Shown piece after piece: positions 1 to 13,000 of a DNA stretch of 64,000 bases. How positions within the stretch are numbered: position 1 is the first letter of the stretch; each line of letters opens with the position of its first letter. Below the pieces are notes generated by a model that made no database searches, had not been told where the DNA came from, and worked only from the letters and a program-made list of their open reading frames with translations. This DNA is from Schistocerca nitens. Lineage: Eukaryota; Arthropoda; Insecta; Orthoptera; Acrididae. The stretch lies in contig NC_064619.1 in NCBI RefSeq assembly GCF_023898315.1, positions 477,317,376 to 477,381,375 on the forward strand. Direction: 5' to 3'. The position numbers were made by a program, and so were the translations under genes.

Positions 1-760
1 TCTTCAATATCTTCATCATCTGCAGAGCTAGTTGGCATATAAACTTGTACTACTGTAGTAGGCGTGGGCTTCGTGTATCTTGGCCACAATAAGGTGTTCA
101 CTATGCTGTTTGTAGTAGCTTACCTGTACTCCTATTTTTTTTATTCATTATTAAGCCTACTCCTGCATTACCCCTATTTGATTTTGTATTTATAACCCTG
201 TATTCACCTGACCAAAAGTCTTGTTCCTCCTGCCACCGAACTTCAGTAATTCCCACTATACCTAACTTTAACCTATCCATTTCCCTTTTTAAATTTTCTA
301 ACCTACCTGCCCGATTAAGGGATCTGACATTCCACACTCCGATCTGTAGAACACCAGTTTGCTTTCTCCTGATAACGACGTCCTTTTGTGTAGTTCCTGC
401 CCAGAGATCCGAATGGGGGACTATTTTACCTCCGGAATATTTTACCCAAGATGATGCCCTCATTTAACCATACAGTAAAGCTGCATGCCCTCGAGAAAAA
501 TTGCGGCTGTAGTTTCCCCTTGCTTTCAGCCGTTCGCAGTGCCAGCACAGCAAGGCCATTTTGGTTAGTGTTACAAGGCCAGATCAGTCACTCATCCAGA
601 CTGTTGCCACTGCAACTACTGAAAAGGCTGCTGCCCCTCTTCAGGAACCACACGTTTGTCTGGCCTCTCAACAGACATCCCTCCATTGTGGTTGCACCTA
701 CGGTACGGTTATCTGTATCGCTGAGGCACACAAGTTCTTAAAACAACAGGATTAAAGACT
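1..760 (-). mobile_element. LINE (non-LTR) 5' portion with AP-endonuclease domain, cut by the left edge
   Basis: On the minus strand 463-101 encodes QIGVWNVRSLNRAGRLENLK, then REMDRLKLGIVGITEVRW and a Gly-rich NRGNAGVGLIMNKKN segment. WNVRSLN and TEVRW are the Asn- and Glu-bearing blocks of the APE-type endonuclease of non-LTR retrotransposons. The reading degrades after about residue 110, yet recognisable coding (IHEAHAYY...Y-ANS...DDEDIE) continues to base 1. The element therefore runs off the window. The 470-760 stretch upstream is probably its 5' leader. Similar sequences are often mis-annotated as craniofacial development protein 2-like. Clade (RTE-like or similar) is uncertain. Confidence 0.75.
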
Positions 761-3000
761 TGTGTATTTTCAATGAAAACTTTTTTGTGGAAAAAGAGCT
801 TGTATTTACCCTGCAGGCATCAGACAACAATACTTCTAAGAATTGTATAACAAAAAGATTAGCTGTAGAAGCACAGCTCTGGCTATAAATATTGAGAAAA
901 ATGTCAAAATGCTTTGGCACTTATGAACACTGACTTCAGACAAACTCGAGTTCAGCACAGTAAAGTCAAGAAACACTTGGATTAACTCTTTGTCTCTAAG
1001 CTTTTGATTGTGTTCCGGAAATTGTTTAAATGTGTGTCATTTTATTCTCATAACATGCTTTCTTCCTTATAAATTTCAATATTAAAAAACAGAAATTAAA
1101 TTAAAATGATTTCAAAGCTCACTAAAATGCTCCAAGTCATGTGATATCACTAGCTTACACACTACTGCTACTGTCGAAAAACTCGTTCACAGTTATAGCT
1201 GGCTTTGGAATTTACATTTAGGAAAATAGGTTGCAAAGGATACTACTACACTGTTCCAAAGAATGAGAAGGTCTGTAGCTCTTGAAAGATCCAAATGAGA
1301 TAGTGGTCACTATGTGTGTGCTTCTGTGAGGATCACTTTCATGTAAGTAAACTCTCCACATGAAATTATTCTATTATCTCACTTTTAAATATTATGGTCT
1401 GCACCTGCAAAGGTGTAAGGTAATATCACATACAGGTTGGTATGCTTATGTTTACATTTGCAATGTACCACTTCAGAATACGACAATTTCGATTTCTTGA
1501 CAGCTGCTTCACAGTATTATATTTAAGCAAAGTGCCCACTCTGAGAAACTGCTGGCTTTTACCAGTAGCATTCCACTGAAGCACACAAAGGTCTTTCATT
1601 CTATTGATAGCCCACATGAGAAAGGCCACTGTGCGCTTACAACCACCAGCTGAAGCTGCACAATCATGGCACTAAAAAACTATTTTGTCTACATTTTCAT
1701 TCAGAACCAAAGTAGCGGAATACAAACTGCCCTCACTTTGCAGGTATTTGTCCTGGAATGAATGGGCAACCTACAGAATGAAAACTGAACACTTAATTTC
1801 AAGTCCTTAAACATAAGTAGAGAATGCAAGGGTATCACTGACAAGTTAACCTGACAATTTTCTTTGTAACCACGCATTTAAAAAAAAAAAAAAAAAATCG
1901 TGCATAACGATTTGTAAAGAGTAACAAGTGTGCAAGATGAATTTACACACACAAAATTTAACCTGAATCCGAACGGTAGCTGCACATGTGTGCACATACT
2001 GTATCATCAGTGGTCACAGTAAAAATTAGAATGTTCATTTAAAAGTGAAATGGATTTGGTAGGAAAAACACTAAATCCATGTAGCAATCCTCTTTTACAA
2101 ACATGTTTATGGTGTATAATAGTTTGTAGTGACTTTAGAGTAAGTCTATTGACACAAACAAGTAGGAGCCTATAATTTTTTTCTAATTGTATAAAAGTAT
2201 CTCTAGCAACAATTAGCTTTAAAATGTAAGTATATTTCACTTACAAAGCAATTTTCACATTTCTTATATCTGGAAAATGAAGATCTGGATTGTTTTTGAA
2301 GAACAAAGAGAACATAAACACATCAACCTTCACAAAATTCCTTTCCATTGTTACTTAAAAGTTGTAAATGCATTTCCCTTTACTAAATAACTGAACTGTT
2401 TACAGAAAAAGTAAGGAACAACACTCCTGGAACAAATGTATAGCTTCGCCCTACTGCTACCCTGCGACATCATCAGAGCTTCAGTCAATAACAGAGCACT
2501 GCTGATCACAAGACCAATTTAACTATCTGTAAGCTTTAACTACATAAAAAAATAACATTTTGTAATGATATTGGCTGAAAATGCTATTTGGTGTTATTCT
2601 GAATGTTACAACATTCAATCAGAACTGTATTTTGAACATGGGAAAATCGCCTATTGAGAGAATGGCAGCCTATACCCCACGTGTAGTTCACTCTGGTGGT
2701 CAAACCGAGAAACACTCTCCAAAAGACGAAAATGCCAACAATGTATTTAACTACGTCCACTCAAACCATACGTCTCATAGCACCACCGATCACCCAGTTT
2801 AAGGTTGGTTTGCTAAACCTGAACCAAGAGGTATCTAGTAGAGTTCCTACAGTGAGGTAGGATAAGAACTTGGTAAGTATTATTCATGGAATCACAATTT
2901 AAAAGAGAACATGCTAATTGCCTGATAGAAAGGCAAAACTCCCAACAGGGGGTGGGTGAAAGAAAGAGAGACCCTGATACAACTTTGGCACAATGTTCAA
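760..3000. other. AT-rich sequence downstream of RBM39, nothing recognised
   Basis: No convincing gene, tRNA or repeat family was seen. There is a 17-bp A run near 1879. Small open frames (1426-1629, 2007-2240, 2581-2802, 2813-3058) have no recognisable motif and no exon-like context. Confidence 0.4.
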
Positions 3001-3618
3001 CTATTTCTTCATCTGCAGAAATATACTCTTGCCACCTAAAGCTGGAATTAGTTTTCAATTTATGAACATTTGAACTTCAATATTTATTTATGCTTTTGTC
3101 TGTCCAGTTGCTTCTTTTTCTTAGTGTCTGCTTTATTTCTGAATTGACACCCACCTGTGAATCCCCACACTAGACTTCACTGTTCGGGCTTAAAGGTGGA
3201 TGTTACAGTACAAAAAAAATCTTTTTATTTAATATGTCAATTTACAGTACCATCAACACTCCCGTCAGATCTTTATCAAACTTGCACAACAAGTAAAAAC
3301 AATAAATCACAAAGTCAGTGCTTTACTTCAGTACAATGCAACTGTACAAAAAGATAAACACATTACAACATGGAAATACTCTCATTCTCCTAACATAAAA
3401 AGTTTAAACAACATAAAAATATTAACATACACTAATATCTCACACATTCATCAAATATTCATTATATACAGAATAAATTTCACATGTTGACACAACATAC
3501 ACATTCTGAAACAAGCTGATTTTCAGAATGCACCCTATGTGTTCCTGTGCCACATAATTATCACAAATGTGATCTCACAGTCTAGTGTACATTTATTTTT
3601 TGGCATTTTCAGTCAATT
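3000..3618 (-). other. Probable 3'UTR of RBM39
   Basis: This AT-rich sequence follows the TGA at 3619. Possible AATAAA signals read on the minus strand lie near 3592-3597, 3224-3229 and about 3080-3090. The first is only about 22 nt past the stop and is unlikely to be the only site. No coding frame here is convincing. The exact transcript end cannot be fixed without cDNA. Confidence 0.45.
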
Positions 3619-3731
3619 TCACATCCCTCTTCTCGCAGCTGATGGCATTAATAACTGTAGTGCTGTCATTGCATCTGGGAATAAGCTGTGGTAATTGATT
3701 AGTGGGACATATGCTGCTGTTATTACTCTAC
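3619..3731 (-). CDS. RBM39: RBM39 last coding exon
   Basis: After the acceptor CTGTTGCAG this exon encodes RVITAAYVPLINYHSLFPDA and MTALQLLMPSAARRGM, then TGA. It matches the family C-terminus (MITAAYVPLPTYHNLFPDSM...). The final Arg-Arg tail is extended by Gly-Met. Confidence 0.93.
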
Positions 3732-4023
3732 CTGCAACAGAAAAAAGCAAATGCTTATGTCACTATCAATTTTAAGTTATAAGACAGTCATGTCTATAAA
3801 ATCAAACAGCAATTTTAAATTTAATAAAGTAAAATCTTCATAATTTACAAAGTTTTTGGTATTTATACTGACATACTTTGTAGACATACAAGTGTCAATT
3901 CAATGCAATATGCTCGAGGTATAAGAACCACCAGCACACAATGCTGAACTGTTTGTTTCCTTTTGCATATTTTATCCCCCCAAACATCAATGATGCAAGT
4001 GTATGCTTGGGTCTACAAATATG

Positions 4024-4087
<64 letters not shown>

Positions 4088-6969
4088 ACAGGAAATACTA
4101 ATGCGCCCACCCACGTTACTACTGACTATTAGTCTTTCGAACTTGAGCAGCAGGCATATAAGAACCACAATGGCTTGAAATTTATTGTGAATATGGATAA
4201 AATAAGATTGGTTTTGACAAGAGAGAAAAAGGTTGCAAACTAACCACCACATAATGGCAAACATTTCCCTTTTCTCCTGTGAGTAGCAGAGCCACATGAT
4301 ATACACAACACTGCAGAATTTCAAATGAACTAAATATCAGAATATGAAGTTTATGATCAGACAGAGAATATTTTGCAACAGAATAGTTATTTTCAAAAAT
4401 ATGTAACTTTTTTGTTAAATTAAAAAGGAAAATGTTCTATTTTTTAGAAAAGTTTAAAATTTCATCATTATTATTATGGGATTAAAATGGCTTAAACTCC
4501 TTTGTTATCAGTCCCTCATTGTACTGGCAATTCAATTAAAATGATGTGGAATGAGAACTGTCAGCTCCAGAGTTCATAACCTTATGGTTCTGGTTGGAAA
4601 TTTGCATGACAGTAGCCTAAGTCAGATTCTTAAAAGTGAGAAAAGCTGAAAACTAGCCAGTTACGGACGGATATGCCAAGCGTCATTGTAGTCAGTACAA
4701 TTAAAATGGGATGAGAAAATTAAGCCTATACAAACTTGAGAGTCAATAATAAAAAATACATATATGCATAATTGTGTATCAGACAGAGCGCACACTGGGA
4801 ATATGGGCTATCGTCAGACGACTACCTAAGCTGTACTGGAGAGTGTCCTCTTGATGCAAAAGAGACTTGTGGCCAATACGTAGTTAGCACAGTACAATGG
4901 TATCTTTCCAAGAGGTTTGGACAGAAGTATGCCACACCTTGGTGGTCCCTTTATGGCACTCAGCTTGTTGAGTGTTACGGCAGCCTGCCAATGTATATCC
5001 CAGATTTTCAAAACTTTATGTTGCATTTGAAATCATAGGTCTGAGCCTGGTTCTCAGATTTCCAATTTCTCCCCTGTGGTTGCTTCTTTAGCTAATTTAT
5101 CAGCAAGTTCATTTACCAGAACGCTCCTGTGGTTCGGTGTCCATGTTAATATTACAGTCGTTCCAGAACTGTGGAAGTCAACTAATACATTCTGAATATT
5201 GGCAACCAAAATGTTTTTGGGCTAGCACTAAGATATGCCTTGTAACTAGTTCATGGAATCACTACAAACCAAGAAGACCTATGCGGCAAAATTTTTAATC
5301 AAAGAGTCCATGATATGGCAACCAATTCTGCTGTGCACATACTGCGTGCACTTGGCATAGAATACCTCTTGTACAAAAGCAAAATCAATTCTGTTATTGA
5401 TTTTTGAGATATATGTGTAGTAGAGGCTGTCTAGTTTGGAAAGCTGTGGAGAACCACATGGAACAAGTGCCTGACAATGGTGGGATCAGTATTTGCCTTA
5501 GGACTACAGACAAGGTCCATACAAATCAGGTGTGTGGTCCGTCCCCCACAGATCAACCAACCATCCGAATCATAGGACTGGAAACTCTAACAAAGAAAAG
5601 AAATAGCAGTTGGAGGTTCTTGGATGGCACCTCCAACAGTTTTCCAGGTGGTCTAGCCACTTTTGGACGATTCATGAAAAGTCTGAACTGTTGATTGCAA
5701 AACACAGTTGAATAACATGAATGGGTAGACATCTGTCCGACTGACCGCATATTTTGCCAGGAGTTGCTGGCATCTGATACTCAGTGGTGGGATAACTGCT
5801 TCCACTAGGTGGCTATCTACTGGGCTCAGACAGAAGATTCCACAGAAGGTTCCAGTTGCCAATCAAACCTCACTGTGGTAGAGAATACTGATGGTGCTGC
5901 CAACACGTAAGACACACATCCTTAGTCGTCCAGGTGAGATATAATCAAAGCTTTTTAGAACCACAGAAGAACTGTGCGGTTTCTGCCCCAGGTGGTGTTG
6001 CCGAGAAATCTGAGGGTATCAAGTTTCCTCATTCAATCTGCCGTGGGTCAATGTACATGTGTGCATGTTAAGTTAGTGTCCAATAAATGGTCTACAAATC
6101 TGAAAGATTCAATGACTTCAAGCAACTTGTTACCAAGACAAAGTTCTGGGTGCAGATGGACAGTCCTGGGTCTACCCAAGTGCATAATTTGAGTTTAATG
6201 AGATAAAATCATTATCCATCATTCAGAGACCAGTTATGTACTTTCTGTATGGCCCCTGAAGTTGGCACTCTGTGGTGCACAATGGTGAAGAGCTTCAATA
6301 CAGGCAAAGGTTGTCCACATACAGTGACGTGGAGACTGTGGGTCCCACTACAGTAATGGTATCATTCATTGCAATGATGATCACTTTATATTTGGTTGCT
6401 GAGGACTGAATCTAACTGGCCCTGGAACAGTCAGAGCAATACGAAATTCTGGATAAAAACAGGAAAGCAGCCATGACAGTCCCACTCATACAGAGTAGAC
6501 AAGATGTGACTATGCCAAGTTATATCACGTGCCTTCTGCAGCAACGGACATAGCAATCATGTACTGGTGATGTGTGAAAGCATTGCACACTGCAGATTTC
6601 AGACTAATCAGTTGACCTGTGGTGAACGAGAGTGCCCAAAAACCACTTTGAAATTGCATTAAATGTCCTCTGGTTTCCAGGCACCTACAAACAATTTCAT
6701 TGAATCCTATTATATTGCTAGCATTTTGGAAATTTTACCACCTATTCAGAAAACACAGAAAAGTTTGGATTTAGTATTATCAACAACTCTTCAATTAACC
6801 CTGACTAGTTAAGAGAGGCCAAGGTTTATGAATTAGAGTCCTAAAACAATTGCTAATGTCGTACTCATTTAAGAAGTACAAGAGATTACAGCTACAAAAC
6901 AGAATTTCAAAGTTTAAGAGTGGTAAAGGTGAGCTCACTAAAGGTCTTCAAGGTCGTTGGTAGTTGTTA

Positions 6970-7014
<45 letters not shown>

Positions 7015-7025
7015 GACAGACAGAC

Positions 7026-7072
<47 letters not shown>

Positions 7073-10000
7073 ATTAGAACCACACACAGTAAGACAACTT
7101 CAGCGTATTATTCTTTTACGAATTCAGATCTCCTTCCAGATACAAAATGTCTCACTATCTCACAACATTCCTTCTTATAGGTATTATTATATATTAAATG
7201 TATATAGGTATACAACAACACCTGTCGGCAGCTGAGGTTGTCAGTCATCATTTATATATTAAATGTACTACAAAAATTAAGATTAGTTTCACATACCGTC
7301 AACAACGGCATCAGTGGATATGTAGCATATGCTTTGGTTACGAAAGGATGAAGGAAATTGGCCATCCCTTTCAAAATGAACCATCCAGACATTTTCCTTA
7401 AGCAATTTAGAGCGATCATGGAAAACTTAACTCAGGATGACCATAAGGGGATTTAAAATTTCACTCTTGTGGATGCAAGTCCAGCTGTGCTACCTCACTT
7501 GGCGAGTGTACTACAGCTGTCATTTTAAAACAATATTTGTCAATTACGGTATATTGATAATTTTTACTTATTGGCCATCTGACAGCAACTAAATAAAACA
7601 CAATTTTAGTGCCATACATGTTTCGCCTTTATTTTCTGCAAGGCATCATCAGTGGCCTGGAATATGTACATATGTTTGCTATTTAATCTCATTTTGGTCA
7701 CTGTACCTATAGGTTATAAACAGTTCTGGTGGTTGGTATTTCCTATTAAGTAGTAATATTTTGAACTGTACTTACAGGTCGCTTGGGCAATTTCCTACAT
7801 ATTACACTCCTGTTGCATTTTTGGTGTTGTTGTTCTTCTTATAAATGCCAATTTGCAGTTTTTTCCCCACATTTCACAGCACTATGAACTGAACACTTGT
7901 TTCGGTGCAATGTTTTGGTTTCAGTTGCCAACTGTCAGATGTTTTTGCTAAAGATCGAATGTTACTGCCAAACTTTCAACTGTAATTATTGAAATATGCT
8001 CGTGTATACATTTGTGTGTGTGTGTGTTTTATCTTACCATTTCTTTTATTAAGTGTAGTAAGGAGTCTGTGCTGATGTGTGTGTGTTCGTTTATCACATG
8101 TTCGTTTTCTGCGATGGCTTTCTGAATGTGGAAGTTTTCTTGCGTTTGTATAAGATGTTTGTCATGGTTGCTTATTCTTGTTCTATGTTTGTAGGCTGGT
8201 GGTTATGGTGTTTTAAATGTTCTGCAAATGTGGAATGGTTTGTTTCGTACTTCCAACACTTGATATGTTTTTTGTATCGTGTTTTAAATAGCAAACACAT
8301 GTACATATTCCAGCCCGCTGATGATGCCTTGCAGAAAATCAAGGCGAAAAGCTTATGGCACTAAAATTGAGTTTTATTCAGTTGCTGTCAGACGACCCAC
8401 GTAAAAATTATAACTATACCGTAATATTACACGCAACTGAGGAAGAAGGGACTACAAAAGTTGAAAGTTTGTCAAGGTTTCTCACACACACTCCTGGCCC
8501 TGTGCTGTTGCTCAATTGGGCATTAATTTCATGCCAATCAGCCCAGCATTAAGTGCTCTTGTTTCAGCAGCTGACAGATACTGCTTTTCTGTACCCAATG
8601 CTTTTAATATTAATTTTCATCAAACATGAGTTATTCTTGTAATTCAATGTTTAAAGGACATTATGAACTAGTAAAAAAGTATATTTTGATTAGACTCCTT
8701 TTTTAGTGCATACAACATGTAGCTAAGCAGGCAAGTTATTTTTCTGCTCCAGAGAACAATGGACATTTTTGTCCTTGAGCAGTTGTTACTTGTTAAACTG
8801 GTGCTAATTAGCTTACTGAATTTTAAGGTACCTGAGGATCTACTCCAGCCAACTACAACAAAATTTCCTTCTTGGTCTCCACCCTGAGGCATTTCAGTCC
8901 AAGTAAGTCCAAGGGTTTCTGTGGAAAGCCATCCTCTTTATATGCCTGTACAATAGGGAGCTATCTTCTTCAAATGCCCAGACCACTGTAGTTTCTTCAG
9001 TTCTTCATTTTATTTATTTTTGTTTTCTATATGCATGACCAAAGGAACTTCATTTCTGTTGGTTGGAGATGGTTCTTATTTGGTCCAGTAACTGTTTCTA
9101 CTTCTAGCCCATATGCAAGAGGTATGTTTTGACAGACTGATACCATAACCTTGTGAAAATGTTCCGATCTGAAATACTGACACGCCACATAGAAGCTTCT
9201 TCAATTCTGTTTCCAATCTTCTGAGACATGTGGTGTTGTCTGAGGAAACAATACTACAGTGTGCTGAAAGTTATCTACCATATTTATCGACAACTCTTAA
9301 ACAAGCTGCTAGCAATCCATAGTGTTCATTTTGAGGCGCATTTTGTGAACTTTATCCAGTATAATGAAGAAAAGAAGCAAAATGCAACTTTCTTGTTGAA
9401 CTGTTTTGAACTAACCTGCAATTCCACTTCAGATCTGTACACCGTTCTTGGTTCTATAATCTGTCTTACATGTGCAACAGCACTATTAAATATATTCTTG
9501 TGGCACAAAGATTCCCACATATGCCTGCATGGTACATGGTTCTAGACTTTCTTGATGTCCTTACGAACACTAATAAGTGTTTTATTGTTCTCCCAGTACT
9601 TCCCATAGACCAATGGTAGTCAACCTGTTCCCTACTGCCCACTAGTGGGCGTTCCAGCTTTCATGGTGGGCTGTTGGGGTTTTAAAAACAGTTTCAATAG
9701 CTTTTCATAAAAAACTGAGATAAAGTATTTATTAATTATAAAGCAGAATTACAGCAAGTTAAATAAAGTAAAGTTACTTCCCTTCCCTCTAAGTAAGAAA
9801 CATTTATTACTAATCGATATACAAAAGTGGGCAGAGGGTAAAAAAGGTCGACTAACCCTGTCACAGAGCATTCTTCTGGCAGAAATGACATCATTATTGG
9901 ATTTTTTAGTTATAGAACTATTTTGATGTTCTTCCTCCAGAGTAGGTTTTTTTATTTTGTTGAGAAGGATGGACCTCTTAGAATTTTAGTCCATGGAATA

Positions 10001-13000
10001 ACAGATTTACTCCTCTGCCATGAGTGCACTTTTTCCTGTCAGCCTTTTTAAATAGTGTAGTAATAATGCCCATCTTACAGAAATTACATTTTCTTTACAA
10101 ATTCTGCTAAGCACTCTTTACAATCGCTGCCAACTGATCACTGCTGGCATATTAATCATTTCTACACTGAATAAATCTGGTTTTTATTTGAGATACTACT
10201 TGCTCCATTTTCAACCAGATCAAACTATAAGCCTTTACACTACCAGAAACACTAACTTTTTAGCCTTTTTCAACCAGATCAAACTATAAGCCTTTACACT
10301 ACCAGAAACACTAACTTTTTAGCCACAAAATTATCATCTTCATTACAGCTGAATGAAGTATAACAACATCTTTGCGAACTTTTGCAATATTTGGCTCTTG
10401 TCACTTGCCACCTCACCACTGTGTAATTAACAGGTGTTTTTTTTGTTCCAAGTCTTGGGAGATTGGGAAGTGAAGTAAAAAAAACCCTTAAGGATCTAAG
10501 GTTTAATCCCCAAGCCATCTAGAGTCTTTTTCTATTCCTTGTTTCTTTCACCTCCATCATTGGTGTAGGGCCTATACAAAAAAATGAAAAGTTCTACTGT
10601 TGTTGGAGTCCACACTAAACTGCAGGCCCTCTGTAACCAGCTCAGTCAGTCCATTAGGCACACCATCTGTAATACGTCCATGCCTAATACAATGTTGCAG
10701 TGTTCACAAAGTCATTCTGACTGAGGACAGTTTACTCTTTACTGAATAACTCATTAAGAATAGCAGAACTATGCCATCTTTAAGTTATTTTATCCCCACA
10801 ATCAGACCCTGAAGACCATGCAATAATCAACCAATCACCATGCCATCCTCAGTTATTCATCCCTGGATGCAGAATGGAGGGGCACTGGATCAACATACCA
10901 CACTCCAAACTATTGTCGACTTTCCTACCTTTGGGCACTACCTCTCAACTCATACAGGTCATGTCAACTCTTGGTCATGAATTTCTCAGGGGAAAAATAT
11001 ATATTAGACCCCTATCTCATAAGTGAAAAGAAATAAATTATTTTCATTTTATCTTAATTTTTGTGAATGGTATGGCCCTTTAAAAAATGTATATTTCAAA
11101 CTCTTAAAACAGTAGAGAACCAAAAGTACTTGGGATCTGGCAGATGTTTTGTGTTAAAGCTCCCTCTTAGTGTGTTGAAATTTAGTTGACGCCCACACAC
11201 TTATGGGCTTCCTTTAACTTACAAATTTAAGACGAAAATACAAATTTTAAGTTAATTTTTCCACTTAAAATTGTTTTTCCTAATTTGGAAAGTCACAGAA
11301 TGCTATCTTTTGTGTCATATTACCAGATACTACTGATGTAATTATAAACACAGTATCTTCTCTGCTCCAGCTATCTGTATTATGTAAATATGTATTACTA
11401 AAAATTGCCTTTTACGGGTTTTTATGAGTTATTTACTCGACAATCCTACCTGGAAACTTTTGAGAATCACACAAAATATTGTTTATGTAACAATGAAAAC
11501 AATTATTGATAAAATTATTTAATTGGATGGATAAAAATCTATCAGACAGAATAGATCTCACTTCAAGGCATGATTTTAGAAAAGCATGACCCTGTCAAAG
11601 TAGCTGATTAACACATTCCAGACCAGGATAATACTGACACACCAATGGCGCACTCTGAAGCTGTTTTGGGGAGGGATCAGCAGTACCAGCATTGGATATG
11701 ATGGCCTGGGAAATCTGCTTTTTAACTAGGCTGGTGGGGAAGTGCAGTGAAGGCTGAGGTGAGAATGGTGGTGTATTGCTGTGAAGAGTCTGCATCTGAA
11801 CAAATATGTTTGCCTCAGATGCTATCTCTGTATGGGATGGAACATTTGACATGGAAAAGATGGCAAAATGTAAGTACTGTTGTTTGTTGGTAGGTTAAAT
11901 GTGGACGGAAGTGTGTAGCTGGCTTCAGTGAAGACAAAAATCAACATCACCGAAAGTGGCATGGGAGTTGGAATAGGACCATGTGGAATTTAATTGGGAG
12001 AAGGTATTTAGAGATTCCAGGAATTTTAGTAGGTCAGCCTCACCATGAGTCCATGGGGTAAAGATGCCATCTATGTATCTAAATCCAACCAGGGCCTGAA
12101 GACTTATTGATCCCAGGAAAGCCCCTTCCAAGTGACCCATGAAAAGGTTGGCATAGGAAGGAGCCATACTGATTCCCCCGGCCATACCTCTGATCTGTTT
12201 GTATGCCTGCCCCTCAAAGATGAAGTACTTGTTGGTAGGTATAAAGTTGATTAAGGTGAGTAGCAAGGATTTCATAGATTTGGAATCAGGTCGATGCTGA
12301 CTGAGGAAATGTTCAACAGCAGACCAACCATGTACGTGGGGGACGTTGGTACAGAGGCAGGTGGCGTCAATGGTGACAAGCAAGGTGTGTGGTGGGAGTG
12401 GGAAATGCATGGATTTCGGATGACCTAGGAAATGATTGGTATCTTTGATGTAGGATGAGAGTTTTGTACTATGGGTTGCAGGTGTTGATTAACTAAAGAG
12501 TACATACGTTCGGTGGGTGCTTTGGAGTCAGCAACTATAGGATGGCCAGGATGATTGGATTTGTGGATTTAGGAAGTAGATAAAAGGTGGGGGTGCGTGG
12601 TTTTGGCGGGGGTGAGAAGTTCTATGGATTGAGGTGTTAGTCATTGTGAGGGGTGTGAGGTTTTGAGGAGGGACTGCAGGTCAGTTTGAATCACAGGGAT
12701 GAGATCTTGATGGCAGACGCCGTATGTGGAGGTGGTTGTAAACCTTCACTAACATACTCCTTTCAGTCAAGTACTAAAGTGGTAGATCTTTTGTCTGCTG
12801 GAAGGATAATATTGGAGTCATCAGCTTTTAGGGAACAGAGCCTGGAGTTCCACAGAGGACAGGTTAGGCTCATGTTGTAGGGACCTGAGGAAGGGTTGTG
12901 AGGCGATGCTGGATGTGAAGAATTCTTGGAAGGCTTGTAAGGGATGATTTTGAGGCAGCGGTGGAGGATCAAGTTGGGATTGTGGTCTAAATGTTCAAAG

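Larger units (their letters stand above)
3732..4760. other. RBM39 last intron, first kilobase
   Basis: It holds a compound microsatellite at 4023-4087 and an adjoining dispersed-repeat copy (3950-4022). The rest is unremarkable AT-rich DNA. Confidence 0.4.
7545..8435. mobile_element. Inverted-repeat element with hammerhead-like ends (Penelope-like pLTR type)
   Basis: Bases 7545-7690 and 8285-8435 are inverted copies of each other. They share CAGCAACT(A)AATAAA, the GCCTTGCAGAAAAT block and AAATAGCAAACA. Each carries a CTGATGA ... GAAA pair bracketing a GCCTT stem. The 600-bp centre has no recognised coding frame. Hammerhead motifs and inverted or tandem terminal modules are known for Penelope-like elements, but no reverse transcriptase is visible here. 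The family is therefore inferred. Confidence 0.5.

Noticed and set aside
451-741. 96-codon plus-strand frame beside the LINE endonuclease
   Set aside because: Lies antisense to the probable LINE leader; no motif.
8077-8364. 95-codon plus-strand frame, hydrophobic and Cys/Phe-rich
   Set aside because: It runs into the inverted repeat and hammerhead-like end of a mobile element; hydrophobicity reflects T-rich sequence.
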